In this document: positions 45,143 through 53,876 of the stretch, piece after piece
How positions within the stretch are numbered: position 1 is the first letter of the stretch
How the letters are laid out: the number at the start of each line of letters is the position of its first letter
Assembly: GCF_000308715.1 (NCBI RefSeq)
Contig: NZ_BAGH01000607.1
Coordinates: forward strand, 1-58,270
DNA from: Nocardia tenerifensis NBRC 101015
GTDB taxonomy: Bacteria > Actinomycetota > Actinomycetes > Mycobacteriales > Mycobacteriaceae
Direction: 5' to 3'
DNA: 58,270 bases
Notes under the pieces: model-generated
The model's database searches: none
Seen by the model: only the letters and a program-made list of their open reading frames with translations
What the model was told of the DNA's origin: nothing
Program-made: the position numbers and the translations under genes

Positions 45143-46457
45143 TGTCCCGTGCGGGCCAGGGCGTCTGCCGATTCTCGGCCACGGTCGGCGAATGTTGCGT
45201 GATCCGGTCCAGTTCATGGTGGATCTGGCGGACATCGGGAAAATCGCACGTGTCGATATCGGCAGTCGGGTCGTCTATGTCATCACCGATTTCGAACTGC
45301 TGCACCGGATGTTGGTGGAGAACTCCGACGCCTATGAGCGAGGGCTCCTCTTCGAACGCATCCGTCTCATATTCGGGGATTCGCTGATCGTCGCCGATGG
45401 TCGGCAACACAAGGATCTTCGCCGCCTGTTGCAACCAGCGTTTCATCGGTCAATGTTGGAAAGCTACGCCCCGAGCATAAAGCGTCATGCGGATGCGTTG
45501 GCGAGTTCGTGGCGGCCAGGCCAGGTCGTCGAGGTTCGTTCCGCGTTGGTGCGGTTGGTGATCACCAATTTGCTGGGGGCACTGTTCTCGCACGAACCGG
45601 ATACCGAGGAACTGCGACTCATCTCGGGTCTGATCGAGGACATAGGTGCGGGCGCCATAGTCGGCAGTGTGCTGCCGAAGAGGCTGGCGAGCCTGCCGTT
45701 GCCGGTGAACCGCAAGTTCTTGTCGGCCGGGAGGCGACTACTGGAGTACTGCCAGGAGCTGTTGGTCGCGCGCCGGGCCGGTGGTGAGCGCCGCAACGAC
45801 CTGATCGACATCCTGCTGTATTCGTTCGGTGCGGAACCACGAAGCGACAAGTTCCTGGCAGAGCAGGCCGTCACTATTCTCTTCGGCGGAATCGACGCCT
45901 CGACCGCCGCGCTGACCTGGGCTCTGTACGAGCTGTCCCAGCGTCCGGAGGTGGCTTCGCAACTGCGGCAGGAGGTCTCCGCCGCGAAAGAACTCAGCCC
46001 CCACAGCCTGGACCAACTCGACTACCTGAACCGGTTCTTGAACGAGGTCATGCGCATGCATTCGCCACTGCTGCAGACGCGACGCTGCGTCACACCGGTC
46101 GAACTCGACGGTTTCACCTTTCCCGCTGGGACCGATATCGGCTACAGTATCGCTGCTGTCCACCGGAACCCGAACATTTTCGCCGACCCGAACACTTTCG
46201 ACCCCGATCGGTGGTCACCGTCTGGGTCGAAATGCAGGAGCTTCGTTCCGTTCAGCATGGGCAATCAGATGTGTATCGGGAACAATTATGCCTGGGCGGC
46301 ATTGCAAACAATTCTCCACAGCCTGCTGTCGAAGTGGGATTTCCAGCCGGTCGCGACAGAGAAGCTCCCGCGAGCCATGGGTCCGATCCCCGTGGTGAGA
46401 AGGCTTCCGCTCGAGGTTCGTCCGGTCTCTGTGTTGTCGAGCGGCCGAGAGCTGTGA
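45129..46457 (+). CDS. Cytochrome P450 monooxygenase
   Basis: 442 residues from GTG 45129 (DIHDVPCGPGRLPILGHGRR). The proline-rich start and PILGHGRRMLRDP resemble longer P450s such as the pentalenene-oxygenase type and CYP4-like bacterial enzymes. Motifs: FGGIDAST in the I helix, ExxR in NEVMRMH, PDRWSPSGS, and heme loop FSMGNQMCIG, in which Met and Gln replace the usual Gly/Arg. It is not in the polyketide cluster. Downstream on the other strand is an ABC-2 exporter. With the small ORF overlapping its start it may form a separate mini-pathway. Confidence 0.9.
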   Translation: MDIHDVPCGPGRLPILGHGRRMLRDPVQFMVDLADIGKIARVDIGSRVVYVITDFELLHRMLVENSDAYERGLLFERIRLIFGDSLIVADGRQHKDLRRLLQPAFHRSMLESYAPSIKRHADALASSWRPGQVVEVRSALVRLVITNLLGALFSHEPDTEELRLISGLIEDIGAGAIVGSVLPKRLASLPLPVNRKFLSAGRRLLEYCQELLVARRAGGERRNDLIDILLYSFGAEPRSDKFLAEQAVTILFGGIDASTAALTWALYELSQRPEVASQLRQEVSAAKELSPHSLDQLDYLNRFLNEVMRMHSPLLQTRRCVTPVELDGFTFPAGTDIGYSIAAVHRNPNIFADPNTFDPDRWSPSGSKCRSFVPFSMGNQMCIGNNYAWAALQTILHSLLSKWDFQPVATEKLPRAMGPIPVVRRLPLEVRPVSVLSSGREL

Positions 46458-46461
46458 CGGC

Positions 46462-47301
46462 TCACAGCGTGCCTGATTTGGCGAGTGTCGTTCTGCGACG
46501 TTCGGATATCCGGCGAAAGAGGATCGCGAGGACGGCTGTGGTGATGAAGAAACCTGCGGCGACGAGGATGAAGTAGAGCAGGGATCCGTTGCGGCCGAAG
46601 CGGGGGAGGAAGGCGACTTCCTGGCCGGTTGCGGCGACGGCGTTGAGGAACGGGGCGTAGGCCTGCAGCGCGGATCCATGAGGTAGCAGATTGATGGAGA
46701 TCTCGGCTACGTAGACCCAGAACAGCAGGACGGCGACCGCTGCGGACGGAGTGCGGATCAGCGACCCGACCGCGACACCCACTCCGCATGCGGCGAACGC
46801 GTAGCTCGGGACGGTCCAGAGGAAGCGGACGCCGGCGGAGTCGGTGATGTCCACCGCCCCATAGATCTGGGGGAACTGGTGGGGCAGTGTGACCATGACG
46901 ACGATGAGCAGAACGGTCGTCGATACGGCCGCGATGGCGCCGTAGTAGATCCACCGGGCCAAGGCGACCGTCCAGGACCGGGGGAACAGGAAAATGTTGA
47001 GATCGCTTGTCTGCCCGCGCCATTGGGTGGCGTGAGCGTAGGCGGCGGTGACCGTCATGACCGACACGGACAAGGTGATCACCCAGTACACGGAGTTGGT
47101 GGTCGAGACCGTCGCTACGTAACTCTGTCCGGGGAGGGTGGCGAGTCGCTCCGCGACGGCGGCGATGGCGAACGTGACGATCAGCGGCAGCGCGAAGGTG
47201 ACGGGGACAGCGACGGTCCACAGGAAGCTGCGTCCGGCCGTGCGGGTCCATTCCGCGGCGACGCCGCGACGGATCAAGGTGGCCGGACCCGGGCCGCTCA
47301 C
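46462..47301 (-). CDS. ABC-2 type transporter permease
   Basis: 279 residues from GTG 47301, which overlaps the stop of the ATPase gene (GTGA). About six hydrophobic helices are visible, for example FLWTVAVPVTFALPLIVTFA, WIYYGAIAAVSTTVLLIVVM, AVAVLLFWVYVAEISINLL and YFILVAAGFFITTAVLAILF. A basic tail ends ERRRTTLAKSGTL. It pairs with the ATPase encoded immediately upstream as a two-gene exporter. Convergent with the P450, only four bases apart. Substrate unknown. Confidence 0.85.
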   Translation of the reverse strand: MSGPGPATLIRRGVAAEWTRTAGRSFLWTVAVPVTFALPLIVTFAIAAVAERLATLPGQSYVATVSTTNSVYWVITLSVSVMTVTAAYAHATQWRGQTSDLNIFLFPRSWTVALARWIYYGAIAAVSTTVLLIVVMVTLPHQFPQIYGAVDITDSAGVRFLWTVPSYAFAACGVGVAVGSLIRTPSAAVAVLLFWVYVAEISINLLPHGSALQAYAPFLNAVAATGQEVAFLPRFGRNGSLLYFILVAAGFFITTAVLAILFRRISERRRTTLAKSGTL

Positions 47302-48035
47302 GGGGCCACGCCGGACGCGACGTCGGTAGGCGGGCCGGCGATTCGCAGGTAGGCGTCTTCGAGGCTGGATTCGCCGGGACCCAGGGCGTTCATGATGTGC
47401 GCCAACGGCTGATCGGTCAGAACGCGCCGGTCCCCGAGGATGACGATGTGGTCGGCGTTGCGTTCGACCTCGTCGAGCAGGTGTGTGGCGACCAGGACAC
47501 AGGTCCCGGCATCGGCGAGTCGGCGCAGCAGTTCTCGTATCCAGCGGATGCCCGCGATGTCGAGGCCGTTGAGCGGCTCGTCGAGCAGCAGGGTTTGCGG
47601 CTCGGAGAGCAACGCGGCGGCGATGCCGACCCGTTGGAGCATGCCGAGGGAGTAGTGCCCCAGCCGGCGATCGGCGACCCGGACCAGGTCGACCATCTCG
47701 AGGACGTCGCCGACCCGGACGGTGGATAGTCCACGGGCGCGGGCGATCCAGCGTAGGTGCCGGCGTGCGGTGTGGCGCGGGTCGAAGGCACGGTAATCGA
47801 GGTGCATTCCGAGAGTCGCCGGTGTGGTTCGATGGGCTCGGACGAGGGTCCCGTCGACGAGGACGGTGCCGACGGCAGGCGCGATGACGCCACAGATGCA
47901 CCGCAGCAGCGTGGTCTTGCCGGTGCCGTTGAGACCGATCAGGTAGGTGAGTGCCCCGTCTGCCACGGTCAGTTCCGGGACTTCGAGGACGGTGCGGCCG
48001 GGGTAGCTCAGGGTGAGGTCACGAATATCGATCAC
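47298..48035 (-). CDS. ABC transporter ATP-binding protein
   Basis: 245 residues. Walker A is GLNGTGKTT, the signature is YSLGMLQRVG (a variant of LSGGQ common in ABC-2 drug and lantibiotic exporters), Walker B is TLLLDEPLNGLD, and the switch His is in VATHLL. N-terminal LTLSYPGRTVLEVPELTV is the usual A-loop region. Drives the permease encoded next. The CcmA-like type suggests export of a lipid, peptide or small hydrophobic compound. Confidence 0.9.
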   Translation of the reverse strand: MIDIRDLTLSYPGRTVLEVPELTVADGALTYLIGLNGTGKTTLLRCICGVIAPAVGTVLVDGTLVRAHRTTPATLGMHLDYRAFDPRHTARRHLRWIARARGLSTVRVGDVLEMVDLVRVADRRLGHYSLGMLQRVGIAAALLSEPQTLLLDEPLNGLDIAGIRWIRELLRRLADAGTCVLVATHLLDEVERNADHIVILGDRRVLTDQPLAHIMNALGPGESSLEDAYLRIAGPPTDVASGVAP

Positions 48036-48050
48036 GGCGCGCGGAGCCGG

Positions 48051-48536
48051 TCAGAAGTCGCAGGCCATCGCCAGGCCCACGGCCTTGACACCCTCGCACA
48101 CGGAGCTGTTGGACAGCTTCCAGACACCGTCGATACGCTTCCAGACCACGCGCGCAACCAGATCCGGTTGTCCCGCCGACTTGCTGCGCAACATAGCGGT
48201 GTGCACGTTGCCTGCGTGTGTTTCGGGACCGGTGATCTCATTCGACCCGCGCGGAGCTCGGTACCAGCCGATGTTGTACAGGGTGCGCGCGACCACGACC
48301 GCCCGCATGCCGCCTTCCATATTGGCCGCCTTGGCCTCGTCGGAGGCGGGCGTTTCGATCAGGAACGCGACTTGATCGTCGAGATCCTGCAGGGTGGGAA
48401 CTTCCTTGGTGATGAGGAAATCGCCGGGCGCGGCTGTGGCGTCGGGGGCATTGACAACCGAGGCGCCGGCTGTGACCACGGCGACCGATACGATCGTCGA
48501 CACGACACCAGCGACAGTTCTGAGGGACTTCATCAT
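48051..48536 (-). CDS. Secreted MTB12-like protein
   Basis: 161 residues from ATG 48536; the second ATG at 48533 is better spaced from AGAGGA and may be the real start. A Sec signal peptide (MKSLRTVAGVVSTIVSVAVV) ends at an ATAA-type site. The mature domain, with GNVHTAMLRSKSAGQPDLVA RVVWKRIDGVWKLSNSSVCE GVKAVGL, looks like the low-molecular-weight antigen MTB12/CFP2 family of mycobacteria: a cystatin/NTF2-like fold with two Cys at the C-terminus. Function of the family is not known; it is found in mycolic-acid actinomycetes. It lies 15 bases behind the ABC ATPase gene on the same strand but is transcribed first. Confidence 0.75.
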   Translation of the reverse strand: MMKSLRTVAGVVSTIVSVAVVTAGASVVNAPDATAAPGDFLITKEVPTLQDLDDQVAFLIETPASDEAKAANMEGGMRAVVVARTLYNIGWYRAPRGSNEITGPETHAGNVHTAMLRSKSAGQPDLVARVVWKRIDGVWKLSNSSVCEGVKAVGLAMACDF

Positions 48537-48637
48537 TGATCCTCTGAGCGACTGGGACAGCACTTGATGCACGCTCGAATGTGCAGCGGCCAACAATGAA
48601 TTGGCGTATTCGAGATTACTCCTGTCGTCGCGGTTCC

Positions 48638-49450
48638 TCAGGGTTTGCGGCCGATCCCACCGAGCATGACCATTCGAGTCTCCGGTAAGCCGGGGCGCAA
48701 CCACTGCTGCACCGGCACCACACCGGGTTCGAGCAACTCGAAGCCGGCGAAGAAGGCCTCTGTCTGTGCCGCGGACCGAAAGGAGACTTGAGCTGACGTG
48801 TCGTGGGTGCCGGCGAGCACCTGGAGTATCTCCGGGGCGGAATCGCTGGAGCCGTGCGTGATCGCCAGGTAGCTGCCGGGCGCCAACTGATCGCGGAAGG
48901 CGGCGATGATCTCGGCGGGATGTTCGTCGTCCATCACGTAATGCAGCACGCTGACGAGCGTGACGGCGACGGGCTCGCCGAAATCCATCAGGCGCTGGCT
49001 CTTCAGTTGATCGAGGATATCGAGGGGTCGACGTACGTCGCCCAGCAGAGCTGTGACACCACGTGGTTTGGCCAGCAGCGCGTCGCAATGAGCGCGTACG
49101 ACCGGGTCGTAGTCGACATACACCACCCGCGCCGACGGCTCGATCTCCCGAGCCACCTCGTGCACGTTGGGCGAGTTCGGAATACCCGAACCGAGATCGA
49201 GGAACTGACGGATACCGGCTTCAGCGGCCATCTCGACCGCCTTGAGCATGAAACTGCGGGTGAACCAGGCCAAGGTCTTGATTTCGGGTGCGCGAGAAAG
49301 CATGCGATCGCCCATATCTCGGTCGATCTCGAGATTGTCCTTTCCGCCCAAGAGATAGTCGTACACGCGTGCGGAATTCAGCTGTTCGGGGGTGAATGGT
49401 CGCGGCGTTCGGTCGTGCTCCGGCGCTGGCCCTTCGGTTCCTTGAACCAC
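48638..49450 (-). CDS. DUF574-family SAM-dependent methyltransferase (second copy)
   Basis: 270 residues from GTG 49450 (VQGTEGPAPEHDRTPRPFTP); an earlier start is possible because the frame is open upstream. Same plan as the protein at 37618-38415: SARVYDYLLGGKDNLEIDRD, FLDLGSGIPNSPNVHEVARE, VVYVDYDPVV, and the end FELLEPGVVPVQQWLRP. The two copies differ widely in sequence. Substrate unknown. A 250-base gap separates it from the MetE-like gene upstream. Confidence 0.88.
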   Translation of the reverse strand: MVQGTEGPAPEHDRTPRPFTPEQLNSARVYDYLLGGKDNLEIDRDMGDRMLSRAPEIKTLAWFTRSFMLKAVEMAAEAGIRQFLDLGSGIPNSPNVHEVAREIEPSARVVYVDYDPVVRAHCDALLAKPRGVTALLGDVRRPLDILDQLKSQRLMDFGEPVAVTLVSVLHYVMDDEHPAEIIAAFRDQLAPGSYLAITHGSSDSAPEILQVLAGTHDTSAQVSFRSAAQTEAFFAGFELLEPGVVPVQQWLRPGLPETRMVMLGGIGRKP

Positions 49451-49700
49451 GGTGTAACCGTAGCTGATCGCTACCCGGGCAGGTCCTAATCCAGATATCT
49501 GTTGCCTGGATGTGGTGCGTTGCCGGGAGAGGCGCCGCTCCGCGCGCCCGAACCGGCCCCTCGGTTTGTGCCGTCGCCGAACCATATTCGGACACAACGT
49601 GATTGAACACACGGCACTTGCTTTCGGCAGCTCGTCGCTGGTCGGGCTCGGCCGTGCGCACGGCACTGTCGAAGAATTCGTCGTCGCGGGTTTCGCCGTT

Positions 49701-50795
49701 TCACGGGTCTGTTCGAGCCAAGGCGACTGCGTGTGCTACCGCGGACCGCGCTCGGTCGACGGTCGTATAGCGACCTAGACCGCAGGGGGCCGCGACGTCC
49801 AACGCGCCGCCATAGGCCGACTCGGCCGCCGCCAGAGCCTGTCGTGCTTGTTCGAGCGGCTGCTCAGGATGCGCGAGTCCGGCGATAACCCGCGTAGCGG
49901 CAGGCAATTCGAGGCGTGACAGAGGCGCGTAGTATCCCGGCCGGGTCGGCGCTTGTTTGCCGTTTCCGATGGGCATGTGGAGGAAATCGAGATGCCGGCC
50001 GGCGGGCCAATATCGCGCGATCGCGTTCGCCAGCGCGACGACCGAGGCCGCCGATCTCGGCGCCACGACCGGTTTGTCGCCGAGGCTCCCGTAGCACAGG
50101 TGCACTCCGAAGCGGGAATCATGGGGGGCGCGCGCGACCAGGTGCGCGATCGCTCGACCTACCGCGGTGGCCGGTCCTTGTCGCAGGACCGCAGGTGTCT
50201 TCGCGCAGAGCAGCGTCTCCGCGGCCAGTTCGAGTTGGAATACGACGTTGTCTCGCAACATCTCATGGATTCGGAGGATCTCCCTGACCGTGGCGTCGAG
50301 AATCGGACGGTAGTAGGGAAGCACTCGGTCACCGGGACGAAGCGAGCCTCGACGCAGCATGAGCATCCGCGCCTCGAAAGCGATGAAGCCGATGACGAAG
50401 GGCGTTGGTATGCCTACCTGTAAGCGAAGTCCGGGGTCGGTTCGGCGCACGTCGTGCAACGCCGCCATGGCACGCCTGGTCTCCTCGGCATAGCCGAGCG
50501 CGGCGTCGACATCGGCCTCGGTCAGCGATCGGCCTGGCCGAAGCCGAAAGGTGTTGCGGGAACGCAACGTCGACCAATCCCCGCGGCGCACGGGCGCCAG
50601 TGCCGGGATGCTGTCGAGCCGGTCGACGATGGGTCTGATGTACCACTGGGCGCGATATGGATCGGCTTCACCGCCCGGAACGACGCCGTCCAGGTAGTCG
50701 CCGGCCGTGTCGATGGCGAACGCCATCGCACTGTCCGGGCTATCCAACTGTGCGGGCAAGCTGCCCACGAAGTGAATCCTACGCTTAGGCTGCAC
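49701..50795 (-). CDS. Hypothetical protein, MetE/uroporphyrinogen-decarboxylase-like barrel
   Basis: 364 residues from GTG 50795 (QPKRRIHFVGSLPAQLDSPD). The order of strands and the segments LQVGIPTPFVIGFIAF, FQLELAAETLLCAK, GVHLCYGSLGDKP and GRHLDFLHMPIG recall the TIM-barrel fold shared by cobalamin-independent methionine synthase C-domains and UROD. The zinc-binding His-x-Cys of MetE may correspond to HLC in this protein, but the full ligand set is not evident. Similar proteins of unknown function occur in actinobacteria. No clear operon partner. Confidence 0.6.
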   Translation of the reverse strand: MQPKRRIHFVGSLPAQLDSPDSAMAFAIDTAGDYLDGVVPGGEADPYRAQWYIRPIVDRLDSIPALAPVRRGDWSTLRSRNTFRLRPGRSLTEADVDAALGYAEETRRAMAALHDVRRTDPGLRLQVGIPTPFVIGFIAFEARMLMLRRGSLRPGDRVLPYYRPILDATVREILRIHEMLRDNVVFQLELAAETLLCAKTPAVLRQGPATAVGRAIAHLVARAPHDSRFGVHLCYGSLGDKPVVAPRSAASVVALANAIARYWPAGRHLDFLHMPIGNGKQAPTRPGYYAPLSRLELPAATRVIAGLAHPEQPLEQARQALAAAESAYGGALDVAAPCGLGRYTTVDRARSAVAHAVALARTDP

Positions 50796-51407
50796 AGCGT
50801 CAGTGTTGCATAACGACTGTTCGGGGGGACCGTCTCGGGGTTCGGCAGGTATTCGACGGCGTGGTGCGGGATGACGAGATCGAATCGCCGACGGCGAGTG
50901 GAGACGCGTGGGGGGTCGATCCGTCTGTCTCACAACGGCTTTCGTTTGCCCGATCGGATTGGTGACAGCAGCGGCGTTCACCGTTGTCCGGCCGGTTGCG
51001 AGACCTCTGGTCGGAGTCGGCGATCGCGGCTCGTCGCGGGCTCGCGACCTGCGGCGGGAGTCTTTTCGCGATGCTTCTCAAGAATTCAGGCCGCTTGCGC
51101 GACTAACAAGTATGACAACGTCGTGGATCACCGAAGGCTGGCCGGCTGTTGCGGGGCGTGCGCTGTGGGGTTCACTTCTTCTACCGGCGTTTATGGTGCT
51201 GTTGGACTGGCTATCCGGCTGGGCGCGAGAGTACCCGCTTTGCCACACGACCCGAATGATCGTGTCGAAAGCACCGCGACGCACCGCGGTCATCGGCGGC
51301 ACCCGCCGACTCGGCGGTGCGGTATCAGCTCATGGTGTGGCCGGAGGACCTGCGCGACGGTCGCCGGCCGCTACTTCGATGGATCCAGCCCGAGAGATAC
51401 AAGGTAG
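50796..51407. other. 612-base region upstream of the sigma-factor gene
   Basis: No firm gene. One plus-strand frame from ATG 51112 to 51411 begins with a hydrophobic segment (AVAGRALWGSLLLPAFMVLL DWL) that could be a membrane helix, but it has no ribosome site and becomes low-complexity afterwards. It overlaps the sigma-factor start by four bases. Confidence 0.35.
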
Positions 51408-52046
51408 ATGACACGTCGCCATGTCCTGGCCAACGCGGAGCGGAGGTTCGATGATCTGTTCAGGACCTTCTCGCCGGCGGTATTTCGTTTCGCGCGCAGA
51501 GAGTTTCGCGGCGACGCCGACCGAGCACACGACATCGTCCAGCAGGTCTTCACTGCCGTCTGGCAGCAGTACGACCGCGACTTCCTCGGCAAGCCCGAGG
51601 TCAGAAAAGCGCAAATGATCATGACCATCGCAAAACGCCGGGTGATCGACGAACTACGGCGCACGGAGCGGATCCTGCCGCTCGAGGAGTACGACAACGA
51701 CACCGTCGTACCGATGTTCGTGCCCGCCGCCGCGAGCGAGAATCCGGCCGAGCGCGTGCTCAACGATGACGACCTCGAGCGTTTCTGGCACGTGCTGACC
51801 TGTTGTTTGACCGCGTCGGAGTATCGAGTGGCGTTGATGGCGTGGGATCTTCAGCTGACCGATGCCGAGATCGCGAGCATCGTGCAGACCACAGTGTCGA
51901 CGGTCTATTCGCACAAGTGCCGTGCACGGCGCAAGGTCTCGATGGTGATGAACCGCGGCGAGGATCGAATCGAGTTCTCTCCGAGTAGTCCGGAAATGAA
52001 GCTTCCCGACCGGGAAGCGACACGCGGAGGTGAGACGACGGCATGA
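51408..52046 (+). CDS. Sigma-70 family (ECF-like) sigma factor
   Basis: 212 residues from ATG 51408. Region 2: FDDLFRTFSPAVFRFARREF, then ADRAHDIVQQVFTAVWQQYD and the DNA-melting/-10 part AKRRVIDELRR. Region 4: LTASEYRVALMAWDLQLTDA and VSTVYSHKCRARRKV, a helix-turn-helix for the -35 element. Region 3 is absent, as in ECF sigma factors. The C-terminal 30 residues (SPSSPEMKLPDREATRGGET) look disordered. It overlaps the next gene by four bases (ATGA). No typical zinc anti-sigma factor follows, so its control is unclear. Confidence 0.85.
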   Translation: MTRRHVLANAERRFDDLFRTFSPAVFRFARREFRGDADRAHDIVQQVFTAVWQQYDRDFLGKPEVRKAQMIMTIAKRRVIDELRRTERILPLEEYDNDTVVPMFVPAAASENPAERVLNDDDLERFWHVLTCCLTASEYRVALMAWDLQLTDAEIASIVQTTVSTVYSHKCRARRKVSMVMNRGEDRIEFSPSSPEMKLPDREATRGGETTA

Positions 52047-52768
52047 AGTTCGTTACGGAAAGGACCGAAAGAGCGGCGGTGGGCACGATTTACCAGGTAT
52101 TCGTTGAGCTGGACAGTCATCTCGCCCAGCGCGACCCGGAATTCCGCTACGACGTCGAAGCGGGTCTTGCCCGGCTCAAGAACTCGATCGCCCGACTCGA
52201 GGCACGTCGTCCCGGCCGCGGTTCGGACGAGCTCGGGTCGCCGGCATACACTTCCGTCTCGACTGACCAGACGTCGGCACTCACGAGCTGGCTGGCAGGC
52301 TCGCACGGCTCGCAGATTCATCGGTACTTGCAGGCGCTCAACGTCGCCGGCCTACGCATCACCAGCGCGAACTCGCCAGAGTTCGCTGTCCGTATCGCTG
52401 ATGGAATCCGCGGGGAGCGCTGGAGATTGAGCTGGCTGCCGGACCGTGCGCTGAGCCTGGCCCAGGCGATCAGCGCGATGGTGCTCGACGAGATTCTGAT
52501 CGCGCACGAACTCGACAGCGCGACCATGCTCGCTGTCATGGGCGAACTAGCCGCGGATCTGTCGATGCCGCTGACCCAAGCACTCTCGCAGTTGGCATCG
52601 ATCAAGAAATGGCGACAGAGTCACGCGGCGACTGGGCTGAGCACGTCGACACCCTCGGCGGCGGGCAATGCGCGTCGATCGGTGGAACACGAGGCGCCCG
52701 ACAGCATCCGAGAACTGCACCCGCCGTGCGTTCCAGCACAGATGCGACCGAGCCCGATGGCGACGTGA
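52043..52768 (+). CDS. Unknown protein translationally coupled to the sigma factor
   Basis: 241 residues from ATG 52043, inside the sigma-factor stop. Mostly helical and soluble: TIYQVFVELDSHLAQRDPEF, LARLKNSIARLEARR, then RWRLSWLPDRALSLAQAISA and MVLDEILIAHELDSATMLAV MGELAADLSM. The last 50 residues are Ser/Pro-rich. No transmembrane segment, no HxxxCxxC zinc motif and no known domain. The overlap suggests a stoichiometric partner, perhaps a cytosolic regulator of the sigma factor (inference only). Confidence 0.7.
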   Translation: MKFVTERTERAAVGTIYQVFVELDSHLAQRDPEFRYDVEAGLARLKNSIARLEARRPGRGSDELGSPAYTSVSTDQTSALTSWLAGSHGSQIHRYLQALNVAGLRITSANSPEFAVRIADGIRGERWRLSWLPDRALSLAQAISAMVLDEILIAHELDSATMLAVMGELAADLSMPLTQALSQLASIKKWRQSHAATGLSTSTPSAAGNARRSVEHEAPDSIRELHPPCVPAQMRPSPMAT

Positions 52769-53110
52769 CGTGGGTCGCGCTGCCGCTGCGCCGTCTCGCC
52801 ACGTCCGCGCACCGCGTCGAGTCGCTTATGCCACACCGAAGCCGTTGTCCGGCATCAAGAATCGCGTCCGAACGGTACAACCGCTCGGTACGTCGCAACC
52901 GCCCATTTCGCGACCCGGATACGGGAGCTCGGCGAGGGCACGCTCGAGTGTCTCTCGGTCGGCGTTCTCGGCCGCGACGCACTGCGACGTCGAGGTGAGT
53001 GCTGTCGGCGGGTGCACCAGGTGATCGGCGGGGAGTGCGCCCGAGATGGCGCCGCGGGCCGCGCTCGGTCCAGCCTCGGTTCGTCAGAGGAATACGCGGA
53101 GCCTCTCCGG
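52769..53110. other. 342-base region between the sigma-factor unit and aztA
   Basis: A minus-strand frame of 63 residues (53017-52826, GTG start, LERALAELPYPGREMGGCDV) looks somewhat protein-like but has no ribosome site or known domain. Nothing else seen. Confidence 0.35.
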
Positions 53111-53836
53111 TCAGGTGCGCACAACGATCTGCTGGTCAGATCTGGGCGCCAGGCTGCGGTATCGGGGGAGGACGTCGTCGGGTGCGCCCTCGGCGAGCAA
53201 GGTGCCTCGGCTCAGGTAGAGGCAGTGGTCGGCGCGCGCGGCTTCCTCGGCGTCGTGGGTGGCCTGTACGACGGTGACGCCGTCGGCGCTGATTTCCCGG
53301 ATGGTGCGCGAAATCTCTTGCTGGGTAACGGTGTCCAGGCCGGCGGCGGGTTCGTCGAGCAGTAGTAGCTGGGCCTGCTGGGCCAATGCTTGGGCGAGCA
53401 GGGCGCGCTGGCGCTGGCCGCCGGAGAGGGTGTCGAGCCGGCGGGGTGCCAGGTCGGTGATGCCGAGGCGGTCCAGGCAGGTGTCGATGATGTCGCGGTC
53501 GGTTCGGCTCAGTCGCCGCCACGGACCGCGGTGCGCCCAGCGGCCCATGGCGACCGTCTGACGCACGGTGATCGGCAATGTCGCGGGCACGGCGGTGTGT
53601 TGGACCACGAAGGCCGGCTGGTGGTCGGTGGCCCGCTGGACTGTCCCCGCCGAGGGGGTGAGTACGCCGGCGAGTACCGCGAGCAGCGTGGATTTCCCGG
53701 ATCCGTTCGCGCCGATGATCGCGGTGACCTTGTCGGAGGGGATCGCGCAGGTCACCGAGTTCAGCACGGGGTGACCGGCGTAGCCGGCGGACAGTCCCGA
53801 CAGGCGCAGCGCGCTCGGGGTCTGGGTGTGGATCAT
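53111..53836 (-). CDS. aztA: Zinc ABC transporter ATP-binding protein AztA
   Basis: 241 residues from ATG 53836, with GAGG just upstream. Walker A GANGSGKST, signature LSGGQRQRA, Walker B LLLLDEPAAGLD, and switch His in ATHDAEEA. The sequence type is that of Zn/Mn uptake ATPases, and the divergent neighbours (AztB-type permease, AztC-like solute-binding lipoprotein, AztD-like chaperone) identify the system. It energises zinc import across the membrane. The start lies 14 bases from the Zur-like box, which should repress both directions when zinc is plentiful. Confidence 0.9.
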   Translation of the reverse strand: MIHTQTPSALRLSGLSAGYAGHPVLNSVTCAIPSDKVTAIIGANGSGKSTLLAVLAGVLTPSAGTVQRATDHQPAFVVQHTAVPATLPITVRQTVAMGRWAHRGPWRRLSRTDRDIIDTCLDRLGITDLAPRRLDTLSGGQRQRALLAQALAQQAQLLLLDEPAAGLDTVTQQEISRTIREISADGVTVVQATHDAEEAARADHCLYLSRGTLLAEGAPDDVLPRYRSLAPRSDQQIVVRT

Positions 53837-53849
53837 TTCACCTCACTTG

Positions 53850-53870
53850 TAATGACAATCGTTTTCATTA
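53850..53870. promoter_or_regulatory. Zur-type zinc operator between aztA and aztB
   Basis: A 21-base near-palindrome begins TAATGACAATC and ends GTTTTCATTA, with TAATGA/TCATTA outer arms and an AT-rich core. It matches the general form of actinobacterial Zur boxes (TGAnAAT..TTTTCA). It lies 14 bases from the aztA start and 7 from the aztB start, so it must cover both promoters. Confidence 0.8.
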
Positions 53871-53876
53871 TACGGT

